This document shows positions 1 through 6,457 of a stretch of DNA of 10,508 nt, piece by piece. This DNA is from DATKEK01 sp035512195 (GTDB taxonomy: Bacteria > Pseudomonadota > Gammaproteobacteria > Burkholderiales > Eutrophovitaceae), in assembly GCA_035512195.1 (NCBI GenBank), contig DATKEK010000166.1, forward strand, positions 1 to 10,508. The letters run 5' to 3'. Made by a program: the position numbers and the translations under genes. The notes beneath the pieces were generated by a model that was given only the letters and a program-made list of their open reading frames with translations, did not search any database and had not been told where the DNA came from. Numbering within the stretch: position 1 is the stretch's first letter; each line of letters opens with the position of its first letter.

Positions 1-1
1 C

Positions 2-2356
2 GATCTTCCGCTCGAGGGCATGACCTGCGCAGCCTGCGCCGCGCGCATCGAAAAATCCCTGAACCGCCTTTCCGGCGTGACGGCGGCGGTGAACTTCGCC
101 TCCGAGCGCGCCAGCGTGAACTTCGACCCGGCCCGTGCGAGCCCATCCGAACTCGTCGCCGCGGTGGAAAAAGCCGGCTACCGGGTGCCGCAACAGAGCA
201 TCGAGTTGCAGATTGAGGGCATGACCTGCGCTGCCTGTGCCACACGGATCGAGAAAACGCTGAACCGCCTGCCCGGGGTCGTGGCCGAGGTGAACTTCGC
301 CACCGAACGCGCGCGGGTGCGTATTGCGCCCGGTCTGTCCACGGCAGACCGGCTGATCGAAGCCGTGCGCAAAGCCGGCTACGACGCCCATGAACGGGCA
401 GACGCCTCGCGCGAGGACGAGAAGGCGCGCCATGCTGCACACTACCGGCGCGAATTGCACATGTTCTGGATCGCCGCGTTGCTGACCGCTCCGCTGGTGG
501 TCGAAATGATTCCGATGCTCGCCGGGCAGCATGTCGAATGGCTGCCGCGCTGGCTGCAGATGCTGCTCGCCACGCCGGTGCAGTTCTGGATCGGCAAGCG
601 ATTCTATGTCGGTGCCTGGCATGCGCTGCGCGGCGGCGGCGCCAACATGGATGTGTTGATCGCGCTGGGCACGTCGATGGCGTGGGTGTTCAGCGCCGTG
701 GTAACGGTGGCCGGACTGCACGAGCAGCATGTCTACTTCGAGGCGAGCGCGGCCATCATTACCCTAGTCCTGCTGGGCAAACTGCTGGAAGCGCGCGCCA
801 GGGGGCGCACGTCCGCGGCAATTGAGCAGCTCCTGCAACTACAACCGAAAACCGCGCTGGTCGAGCGCGATGGCCGTACCGAAGAGGTGGACTCGGCCAC
901 CATCGTCCCGGGAGAAATCGTGATCGTGCGTGCCGGCGACCGCATCCCGGTGGACGGAGAAGTCGTCGACGGACGCTCCAGCGTGGACGAAGCGATGCTG
1001 ACCGGCGAAAGCATGCCGGTGGCCAAGGCGCCTGGACATCGCGGATACGCGGGCACGCAGAATCTCGACGGCAGCATCCGGATGCGCGCAACCGGCACCG
1101 GGGCGCAGACTCAGCTTGCCGAGATCGTGCGTCTGACCGAGCAGGCGCAAGGCAGCAAGGCGCCGATCCAGCGGCTGGCGGACCGGGTTTCCGGGATCTT
1201 CGTACCGGTGGTGGTGGCAATCAGCGCGGTCACTTTTCTGGTCTGGTGGCTGGCTGTAGGTGAACCGGTGCAGGCGCTGATCAGCGCGGTCGCGGTGCTG
1301 GTGATCGCCTGCCCGTGCGCCCTCGGGCTCGCCACGCCGACCGCGATCATGGTCGGCACCGGCCGCGGCGCACAGTCGGGCATTCTCGTGCGCAACGCTG
1401 CCGCGCTGGAGCGCGCCGAGAAGATCCGCCTGCTGGTGGTGGACAAGACCGGCACCCTGACCGCCGGCAAGCCCGCGGTAGTCGTAATGGATGCCACGGG
1501 CGGCGACGAGTCGGAACTGCTGCGTGTCGCGGCCACGCTGGAGCAGGGTTCCTCCCATCCGCTGGCGGTCGCGGTCCGCGGCTGCGCCGAATCCAAGGGC
1601 ATCGAAGCCGGCCGCCTGCTCGAATTCGTCTCAAGCCCCGGCCGCGGGCTGGCCGGAACGGTTGACGGCAGGCCCGCCCTGCTCGGCTCCCCGCAGCATC
1701 TGATGGACAACGGCATTGCAGTGAACGCGCACACGGCGGGCACCCTGGCCGAGGGCGGCCGCACCGTCGTCGGCGTCGCCGCCGAGGGCCGCATACTCGG
1801 ATGGCTTGCGATCGCCGACACACCGCGCCCGACCTCTGCCCGCGCGATCGCCAGACTGCGCGACATGGGCATCGAAACCTTCATGCTCACCGGCGACAAC
1901 CAGGCGACCGCGCGCGCGATCGCCGCGCAACTCGGTATAAAACGCATGCGCGCCGAAGTGCTGCCGCAGGACAAGGCCGCCGTAGTCGACGAACTGAAGG
2001 GTGAGAACGGACTGGTCGGTATGGCCGGCGACGGCATAAACGACGCGCCGGCACTGGCCGCGGCGGACGTCAGCTTTGCGCTGGCCTCGGGCGCGGATAT
2101 CGCGATCGAAGCTGCGGACGTGACGCTGATGCGAAGCGATCTCTTTGGCGTCGCGGACGCGATCGAACTGTCCCGCGCGACGCTGTCCAAGATCCGGCAG
2201 AACCTGTTCTTTGCCTTCGTTTACAACGTGCTGGGCATTCCACTGGCCGCGCTCGGAATGCTCAACCCGGTCATCGCCGGCGCGGCGATGGCGATGTCTT
2301 CGGTATCCGTGGTAACGAATTCGTTGCTGTTGAAGCGCTGGAAGGCAAATCGTTGA
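2..2356 (+). CDS. copA: Cu(I)-exporting P1B-type ATPase CopA (5' end cut by window edge)
   Basis: Inner-membrane ATPase that pumps Cu(I) out of the cytoplasm. The frame is open to the left edge and residues DLPLEG precede the ATG at 20, completing the usual start of a heavy-metal-associated (HMA) domain, so the true start lies just outside the window and only a few residues are probably missing. Counting from the ATG at 20, there are two HMA domains with CxxC copper sites (C3/C6 and C70/C73), actuator-domain TGES (328-331), the CPC ion site (431-433), the phosphorylation motif DKTGT (D475), the HP motif of the nucleotide domain (H513-P514), and GDGIND (670-675). Late membrane segments carry YN (735-736) and M759-S-S, completing the Cu(I) set known for CopA. 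copZ follows after 28 bases, and the csoR repressor ends the operon. The operator should lie upstream, outside the window. Function is very secure; only the start is unknown. Confidence 0.97.
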   Translation, partial: DLPLEGMTCAACAARIEKSLNRLSGVTAAVNFASERASVNFDPARASPSELVAAVEKAGYRVPQQSIELQIEGMTCAACATRIEKTLNRLPGVVAEVNFATERARVRIAPGLSTADRLIEAVRKAGYDAHERADASREDEKARHAAHYRRELHMFWIAALLTAPLVVEMIPMLAGQHVEWLPRWLQMLLATPVQFWIGKRFYVGAWHALRGGGANMDVLIALGTSMAWVFSAVVTVAGLHEQHVYFEASAAIITLVLLGKLLEARARGRTSAAIEQLLQLQPKTALVERDGRTEEVDSATIVPGEIVIVRAGDRIPVDGEVVDGRSSVDEAMLTGESMPVAKAPGHRGYAGTQNLDGSIRMRATGTGAQTQLAEIVRLTEQAQGSKAPIQRLADRVSGIFVPVVVAISAVTFLVWWLAVGEPVQALISAVAVLVIACPCALGLATPTAIMVGTGRGAQSGILVRNAAALERAEKIRLLVVDKTGTLTAGKPAVVVMDATGGDESELLRVAATLEQGSSHPLAVAVRGCAESKGIEAGRLLEFVSSPGRGLAGTVDGRPALLGSPQHLMDNGIAVNAHTAGTLAEGGRTVVGVAAEGRILGWLAIADTPRPTSARAIARLRDMGIETFMLTGDNQATARAIAAQLGIKRMRAEVLPQDKAAVVDELKGENGLVGMAGDGINDAPALAAADVSFALASGADIAIEAADVTLMRSDLFGVADAIELSRATLSKIRQNLFFAFVYNVLGIPLAALGMLNPVIAGAAMAMSSVSVVTNSLLLKRWKANR

Positions 2357-2384
2357 ACGCGGAAACACGGACTGGAGGGCAAGC

Positions 2385-2591
2385 ATGGAGACAAGCGTAC
2401 TGAAAGTCGGCGGCATGACCTGTGGCGGTTGCGTGAACAGCGTGACCAGAGTGATCCAGTCCATCGCCGGTGTGCAGGCTGCCGAGGTTTCCCTGGAAAC
2501 CGCGCAAGCGAAGGTCACCTTCGATCCCGCACGCACCACGCTTGCACAGATCAGGGTCGCGATCGAACATGCCGGCTACGCAGCGCAGTGA
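2385..2591 (+). CDS. copZ: CopZ-like HMA-domain copper chaperone
   Basis: A 68-residue single-domain protein expected to carry Cu(I) in the cytoplasm to CopA and to exchange it with the repressor encoded next door. Near the N-terminus it has GGMTCGGC, the HMA metal site with the two cysteines of the CxxC motif. The rest fits the small HMA fold, with the conserved late segment IEHAGY. Length matches the family (about 65-70 residues). A strong ribosome binding site, GGAGGG at 2374-2379, lies 5 bases before the ATG. It follows copA by 28 bases and its 3' end overlaps csoR by 23 bases. A mercury-binding MerP-like role is formally possible, but there is no signal peptide and the copA/csoR neighbours point to copper. 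Confidence 0.93.
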   Translation: METSVLKVGGMTCGGCVNSVTRVIQSIAGVQAAEVSLETAQAKVTFDPARTTLAQIRVAIEHAGYAAQ

Positions 2592-2871
2592 ACCGGCGCG
2601 CCGGGTGCGCCAGCCGGACAAGGCATCGTTGCTCAAACGGCTGAACCGGATCGAGGGGCAGGTGCGCGGGATCGCCAGGATGGTCGAGGAAGACCGTTAT
2701 TGCGTGGACGTGCTTACGCAGATCTCCGCGGTGCGCTCGGCGCTGAATGCGGTGGCACTCTCCCTGTTGCGCGACCACACGCAGGGCTGCGTGCGGGCTG
2801 CGGTACAGTCAGGGCGCGGCGATGCCTCAATCGAGGAACTGCTCGCGGTGGTGGAAAAGTTCACGCGCTGA
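2569..2871 (+). CDS. csoR: CsoR-family Cu(I)-sensing transcriptional repressor
   Basis: A 100-residue all-helical metal-sensor repressor (DUF156/CsoR-RcnR family) expected to bind operator DNA without copper and release it when Cu(I) binds. Residues 21-40 hold the family signature (RLNRIEGQVRGI followed by RMVEED). The metal ligands are C45 in RYCVDVL and H70/C74 in the H-x3-C pair, the Cys-His-Cys set of copper sensors; nickel/cobalt (RcnR) and formaldehyde (FrmR) relatives differ at these positions. The ATG at 2569 overlaps the end of copZ and has only a weak AGGG (2553-2556) 12 bases upstream, so translational coupling to copZ is likely. An in-frame GTG at 2605 is an alternative start that would remove 12 unconserved residues. 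As last gene of the copper operon it probably represses its own operon. Very likely copper-specific, by ligands and context. Confidence 0.93.
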   Translation: MPATQRSEPARRVRQPDKASLLKRLNRIEGQVRGIARMVEEDRYCVDVLTQISAVRSALNAVALSLLRDHTQGCVRAAVQSGRGDASIEELLAVVEKFTR

Positions 2872-2943
2872 AGCGCAGTGAGCGACAGCGCGCTCTATCG
2901 GGCCAAGCAGGAAGGCAGGAACCGGATCGCGGTCGACGCCCAG
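2872..2943 (+). pseudogene. Remnant of a GGDEF (diguanylate cyclase) domain C-terminus
   Basis: Reading on in the csoR frame past its TGA gives SAVSDSALYRAKQEGRNRI and a few more residues. This matches the closing segment of GGDEF domains (consensus roughly ADxALYxAKxxGRNRV), which make cyclic di-GMP. Only about 20 codons remain: the catalytic GGDEF motif and all upstream domain are absent, and the upstream DNA is csoR. The frame does not stop where such a protein normally ends but runs on antisense through bamD, so the original end is also lost or mutated. No ribosome binding site is visible at the GTG at 2878. I read it as a non-functional scar left by a deletion or by insertion of the copper cassette. 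The match is seen directly; its history is inference. Confidence 0.75.
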
Positions 2944-2958
2944 GTCAGACCGACTCCG

Positions 2959-3729
2959 TTACCAGAACATCCACCAGGATCTGCGGTTGTCGCGAACCGC
3001 CAGCTTGCTGTCGGGGAAATTTGCGTTCAGCGTGCGCCTGGTGTCGTCGCGCAACTGCGTAAGCCCCATCCTGTCGTAAGAGCTGACCATGACCACCAGC
3101 GCGCGCTCGACCGCAGGCGCCTGCGGATAGGTCGTCAGTATCAGCTGCGCGCGGTTCACCGCGGCCACGTATGCCGCCCGCCGGTAGTAGTACTCGGCCA
3201 CATGCGCCTCATGCGCGGCCAGCGCATTCACCAGGTATTTCATCCGCGCTTCGGCGTCCGGTGCATAGCGGCTGTCGGGAAACCGCGTGACCAGTTCCTT
3301 GAACGCGTCGAACGCTTCGCGCGCCGCCAACGGATCGCGTTCGGTGAGGTCCTTGCGACTGATGAAGCCGAGCAGACCGAGGTCCTCATTGAAATTCACC
3401 CTGCCCTTCAGGTAGTAGGCGTAGTCGACATTCGGGTGATTCGGATGCTCGCGGATGAAGCGGTCGCAGGCGGCCAGAGCCAGCGCGGGATCGCCGTCCT
3501 GCCAGTACGCATACGCGGTGTCCAGCTGCGCCTGCTGGGCGAAGCGTCCGTACGGGTAGCGGGATTCCAGCTTCTGATAATAGCCGATCGCCTTCTGGTA
3601 ATTCTTCCGGTCGAGTTCGTCGCGCGCGGCATAATAGAGCCGGTCCGGTCCCCAGTCGCGCGTCTCGTCGCGCGCCTGCGAGCATCCCACGAGAACCAAT
3701 ACGGCAATAACAGCTAGACTACGCAGCAC
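2959..3729 (-). CDS. bamD: Outer-membrane protein assembly lipoprotein BamD (ComL/YfiO)
   Basis: A 256-residue lipoprotein, the essential partner of BamA in inserting beta-barrel proteins into the outer membrane. It begins with a short hydrophobic signal ending in the lipobox LVGC, so C16 is the lipidated residue. The rest is built of TPR helices typical of BamD, for example the segments containing YQKAIGYYQKLESRYPYG, the GDPALAL repeat and a region near VDYAYYLKGR. It ends in SWWMFW, like the aromatic tail of other betaproteobacterial BamD proteins. Length fits the family (about 245-270). The start codon is GTG (3727-3729 on the plus strand), supported by GAGG on the minus strand (plus 3736-3739) 6 bases upstream and by the complete signal peptide. 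It diverges from rluD, a widely conserved proteobacterial arrangement. Confidence 0.95.
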   Translation of the reverse strand: MLRSLAVIAVLVLVGCSQARDETRDWGPDRLYYAARDELDRKNYQKAIGYYQKLESRYPYGRFAQQAQLDTAYAYWQDGDPALALAACDRFIREHPNHPNVDYAYYLKGRVNFNEDLGLLGFISRKDLTERDPLAAREAFDAFKELVTRFPDSRYAPDAEARMKYLVNALAAHEAHVAEYYYRRAAYVAAVNRAQLILTTYPQAPAVERALVVMVSSYDRMGLTQLRDDTRRTLNANFPDSKLAVRDNRRSWWMFW

Positions 3730-3730
3730 C

Positions 3731-4726
3731 TTGAACCTCGAAAAAAGTTTCGCGAATTATAAGGTAAACCCCTCGGACACCGCGCCGAGAAAGCTGACCG
3801 TTCCGCCGGAGTGCTCGGGCATGCGTCTCGACCAGGCGCTATCGCGCCTGCTTCCCGAATATTCCCGCAGCCGGCTGCAGAAATGGATGCGCGAAGGGCA
3901 TGTCACCGTGGACGGGAGCGCCATGGCCGCAAAGGCCAGAGTGTGGGGCGGCGAAACCATTGCCGTTCTTCCGCAACCCGACGCCGACGCCCTCGCCTTC
4001 CGTGCCGAGCCGATCCCCCTGCAGATCGTTTTCGAAGACGATGCGATCCTGGTCATCGACAAGCCCGCGGGCCTGGTGGTTCATCCCGGCAGCGGAAACT
4101 GGAGCGGCACGTTGCTGAACGCCCTGCTGGAGCACGATCCGAAGCTGCGCATGCTCCCGCGCGCGGGGATCGTGCACCGGCTGGACAAGGACACCAGCGG
4201 ACTGCTGGTCATCGCCAGAACCCTGCAGGCGCAAACCAGCCTGGTCAGGCAGCTGCAGTCGCGCAGTGTCGGCCGCGAGTACCTCGCCGCGGTGCACGGC
4301 AGCGTCCCGAAAGACGGCATGGTCGAGGCGCCGATCGGGCGCGACCCGGTGGCGCGCACGCGCATGGCGGTGGTGGCAAAAGGCAAGCCCGCGCTAACGC
4401 GGTACAAGGTAATCGAGCGCGGCACGGGCTGGACACTGCTGCGCTGCCGGCTGGAAACCGGGCGCACACATCAGATTCGCGTCCACCTCGCTGCCATCGG
4501 CCATCCGTTGATCGGCGACCCCGTGTATCGGTCGCGGCGCACCCACGTCGCGCTGCCGGAGTCGGGGCAGCGTTTTTCGCGGCAGGCACTGCACGCCGCG
4601 CGCCTGACCCTGTCGCACCCTGACTCCGGCAAGCAACTGACCTGGGAATCGGTTTTGCCCGACGATCTCTCGCGACTGCTCGCCGGGCTCCGTGGCGAGG
4701 CAGCAGAACATGCCGCCGCAGATTGA
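3731..4726 (+). CDS. rluD: 23S rRNA pseudouridine synthase RluD
   Basis: Converts uridines to pseudouridine in helix 69 of 23S rRNA (positions 1911/1915/1917 in E. coli). Counting from the TTG at 3731 (331 residues), an N-terminal S4 RNA-binding domain starts at MRLDQAL (31-37) with the typical YSRSRLQKWM. The catalytic domain carries HRLDKDTSG (149-157) with catalytic Asp152, and the RluA-family motif GRTHQIRVH (244-252). Start choice is uncertain: residues 21-30 (KLTVPPECSG) resemble the family and favour a start before the ATG at 3821, but the only upstream ATG/GTG/TTG in this frame is TTG 3731, one base from the bamD start codon and without a clear ribosome site. ATG 3821 has GGAG (3808-3811) 9 bases upstream and would give 301 residues. 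RluD is preferred over RluC by resemblance and by the bamD/pgeF neighbours. Confidence 0.9.
   Translation: MNLEKSFANYKVNPSDTAPRKLTVPPECSGMRLDQALSRLLPEYSRSRLQKWMREGHVTVDGSAMAAKARVWGGETIAVLPQPDADALAFRAEPIPLQIVFEDDAILVIDKPAGLVVHPGSGNWSGTLLNALLEHDPKLRMLPRAGIVHRLDKDTSGLLVIARTLQAQTSLVRQLQSRSVGREYLAAVHGSVPKDGMVEAPIGRDPVARTRMAVVAKGKPALTRYKVIERGTGWTLLRCRLETGRTHQIRVHLAAIGHPLIGDPVYRSRRTHVALPESGQRFSRQALHAARLTLSHPDSGKQLTWESVLPDDLSRLLAGLRGEAAEHAAAD
3756..3761 (-). promoter_or_regulatory. Candidate -10 element of the bamD promoter
   Basis: The plus-strand ATTATA reads TATAAT on the minus strand, a perfect sigma-70 -10 box. Transcription would start near 3749, giving a leader of about 20 bases before the bamD GTG. 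No good -35 box is visible 16-18 bases upstream. The site falls within the first codons of rluD if that gene starts at the TTG at 3731. Confidence 0.45.
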
Positions 4727-5459
4727 GTCACCCAGGGACTGGATCGTTCCTCATTGGCCGGCAGCGGCAACGGTGCGGGCGCTGATCACCACGCGCGCGG
4801 GCGGCAGCAGCCGCGGCCCTTATAAAAGTCTGAATCTCGGGAACCGCGTAAACGACTCGGCCGACGCCGTCGCGGCGAATCGCGCAATACTGCGCTCGCT
4901 GCTGCCGGCAGAACCGGCCTGGCTCAATCAGGTGCATGGCACACGGGTGGTAGAAGCCGACGCGGTTACCACGCCGGTGGAGGCGGACGCCAGCTTCACC
5001 CGCAGCCCGGGCACGGTGTGCACGATGCTGGTCGCGGATTGCCTGCCGGTGCTGCTGGCCGATCGACACGGCAGCGTGGTCGCGGCGGTGCATGCAGGGT
5101 GGCGCGGCCTTGCCGCCGGGGTTATCGAAAGCGCGATCGCAGCAATGACGTGTCCGCCAGATCAGCTGATCGCCTATCTCGGACCGGCGATCGGAGCGGA
5201 CGCTTTCGAGGTGGGCGAGGATGTTCGTCAGGCCTTCCTTTCTCATGATTCACTTGCCCGGCAGGCATTTCGGCCACATGCGCCGGACAAATGGCTGGCC
5301 GACCTGTTTTTGCTTGCCCGACAGCGCCTCGCCGCGAGCGGTGTCAGCGCGGTGTACGGCGGCGGCCTGTGCACGTTTTCGGATCCGCAGCGCTTCTTTT
5401 CGCATCGCCGGGACCGGGTCACAGGCAGAATGGCCGCGCTCATCTGGCTCGCCCCGTAA
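4710..5459 (+). CDS. pgeF: PgeF/YfiH-family laccase-domain protein
   Basis: A 249-residue cytoplasmic zinc enzyme of the YfiH (Cu-oxidase_4) family. Members were first called polyphenol oxidases; later work describes purine nucleoside phosphorylase/adenosine deaminase-like activity and, in E. coli, a role in keeping peptidoglycan composition correct (PgeF). The conserved metal site is visible as H76 in NQVHGT, C111 in VADCLPVLLAD and H128 in AVHAGWRG, counted from the ATG at 4710. The C-terminal CTFSDPQRFFSHRRD is also typical. ATG 4710 is chosen because GAGG (4697-4700) lies 9 bases upstream; a GTG at 4692 would add 6 residues. The gene overlaps the end of rluD by 17 bases, so the two are surely co-transcribed, as in many proteobacteria. 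The physiological substrate cannot be told from sequence. Confidence 0.93.
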   Translation: MPPQIESPRDWIVPHWPAAATVRALITTRAGGSSRGPYKSLNLGNRVNDSADAVAANRAILRSLLPAEPAWLNQVHGTRVVEADAVTTPVEADASFTRSPGTVCTMLVADCLPVLLADRHGSVVAAVHAGWRGLAAGVIESAIAAMTCPPDQLIAYLGPAIGADAFEVGEDVRQAFLSHDSLARQAFRPHAPDKWLADLFLLARQRLAASGVSAVYGGGLCTFSDPQRFFSHRRDRVTGRMAALIWLAP

Positions 5460-5477
5460 GCGACCGGTTCATACGGC

Positions 5478-5493
5478 GTCCGCGTCGGCGGAC
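5478..5493 (+). other. Short stem-loop after pgeF
   Basis: GTCCGC and GCGGAC form a perfect 6-bp stem around a 4-base loop (GTCG), 18 bases after the pgeF stop. The downstream bases are C-rich with no T run, so it is not a classical terminator; it could mark the 3' end of the rluD-pgeF message. Confidence 0.3.
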
Positions 5494-5543
5494 CCCCTTG
5501 ACACGCCCGCTATACTCGTCTGTCTTTTGCCAATTCCAGATTC

Positions 5544-6323
5544 ATGTCCGTACTTGCCTGGATTGTACTGACCACCGCAATCGGCGCCGTTATGTCGGTG
5601 TGCGCAGCCGCCTTGTTCGCCCTGCGCGCCTCCCCCGCGCGAATCTCTTCGCTGATCAGCTACGCGGTCGGTGCGCTGCTGGGCGCGGTGTTCCTGGAAA
5701 TCCTGCCGCACGCGGTCGAAGTAACGGAGAACGTCCACTCCCTGACCCTGACCGTGTTGCTGGGCATCCTCGCCTTCTTCATTCTCGAGAAGCTGATCCT
5801 GTGGCGGCACTGCCACAGCGAGATCTGCGAGGTGCATGAAGTTCACGAACAAAGCTCGGACCACGGCCGCAGCGGGATGATGATCCTGATCGGCGACACC
5901 GTTCACAATTTCGTCGACGGCATCCTGATCGCCGCGGCGTTCCTGATCGACATCAAGCTCGGTGTAGTGACCGCGGTCGCAATCATCGCTCACGAGATTC
6001 CGCAGGAAGTCGGGGATTTTCTGGTGCTGCTGCATTCCGGCTACTCGCGCGCCAAGGCGTTTGCGTTCAACCTGTTGTCGAGCGCTGCGACCCTGGTCGG
6101 TGGCCTGCTTGCCTACGCGGCCCTGCAGTCGCTGGAATCCTGGATCTCGACACTATTGGGTATTGCCGCGGCGAGCATGATCTATGTCGCCATTGCGGAT
6201 CTCATTCCGGGATTGCACCGCAGGACCGAACTGCGTGCGACGCTGGAACAGGTGCTGCTGATCGGCGCCGGTATTGCATCGATCGCACTGGTTAAAGCCG
6301 TGCTGGGGCACGCGCCGGTCTGA
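5544..6323 (+). CDS. ZIP-family divalent metal transporter
   Basis: A 259-residue inner-membrane protein expected to move divalent metal ions such as Zn2+, Fe2+ or Mn2+ into the cytoplasm. It shows the two ZIP metal-site helices: HNFVDG (121-126) in the fourth membrane segment and HEIPQEVGDF (150-159) in the fifth, with the expected His, Asn, Asp and Glu ligands. About seven to eight hydrophobic segments are visible. Between the third and fourth is a His/Cys-rich loop (residues 89-107: H89, C90, H91, C95, H98, H101, H107), where ZIP proteins carry their metal-sensing loop. There is no evident ribosome binding site before the ATG at 5544. It sits between pgeF and phaC on the same strand but is separated from both by about 85 and 134 bases with stem-loops, so it may be its own unit. 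Substrate metal is not predictable here. Confidence 0.92.
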   Translation: MSVLAWIVLTTAIGAVMSVCAAALFALRASPARISSLISYAVGALLGAVFLEILPHAVEVTENVHSLTLTVLLGILAFFILEKLILWRHCHSEICEVHEVHEQSSDHGRSGMMILIGDTVHNFVDGILIAAAFLIDIKLGVVTAVAIIAHEIPQEVGDFLVLLHSGYSRAKAFAFNLLSSAATLVGGLLAYAALQSLESWISTLLGIAAASMIYVAIADLIPGLHRRTELRATLEQVLLIGAGIASIALVKAVLGHAPV

Positions 6324-6325
6324 AC

Positions 6326-6348
6326 GCGGCGGCGCCTGGCGCCGCCGC
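6326..6348 (+). terminator. GC stem-loop after the ZIP gene, possible terminator
   Basis: GCGGCGGCGC (6326-6335) and GCGCCGCCGC (6339-6348) form a perfect 10-bp stem with a CTG loop, starting 2 bases after the stop codon. A run of C, not T, follows. A second, weaker hairpin, GCACC-GCGGT-GGTGC, lies about 15 bases downstream. The stem would be very stable and suits a message end, but without a U tract intrinsic termination is uncertain. Confidence 0.4.
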
Positions 6349-6390
6349 CCCCCCGCACTCCTGCACCGCGGTGGTGCGAGTTTCCGCAGC

Positions 6391-6419
6391 TTGACTTGAC
6401 CCGTCCCGCCGCCAAGAAT
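6391..6419 (+). promoter_or_regulatory. Candidate sigma-70 promoter of phaCB
   Basis: TTGACT (6391-6396, 5 of 6 to the -35 consensus) and AAGAAT (6414-6419, 4 of 6 to the -10 consensus) are separated by 17 bases. Transcription would start near 6426, about 32 bases before the phaC ATG. This is the best promoter match in the 134-base gap; it is unproven. Confidence 0.4.
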
Positions 6420-6421
6420 GC

Positions 6422-6442
6422 CTGCATCGCGCTGCATTCGCG
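6422..6442 (+). promoter_or_regulatory. TGC-rich repeat at the phaC start, candidate PhaR operator
   Basis: CTGCATCGCG (6422-6431) is followed directly by CTGCATTCGCG (6432-6442), two copies one helical turn apart, overlapping the predicted transcription start. PhaR proteins of PHB bacteria are reported to bind TGC/GCA-rich elements, and repression of phaC by PhaR fits the phaR gene nearby. Assignment is inference from position and composition. Confidence 0.3.
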
Positions 6443-6457
6443 CCGTGTCGCCTTCCG

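Noticed and set aside
839..2190. Long antisense frames inside copA
   Set aside because: They arise from the high-GC codon pattern of copA; the P-type ATPase motifs on the plus strand are unambiguous.
2959..3717. Long plus-strand frame through the bamD region
   Set aside because: It is the antisense shadow of bamD. Only its first ~20 codons (the GGDEF remnant) carry recognisable protein sequence.
5498..5516. TTGACA (5498-5503) and TATACT (5511-5516) upstream of the ZIP gene as a promoter
   Set aside because: Both boxes look good alone, but only 7 bases separate them, far from the 16-18 needed. TATACT may still be a -10 with an unrecognised -35, giving a leader of about 21 bases.
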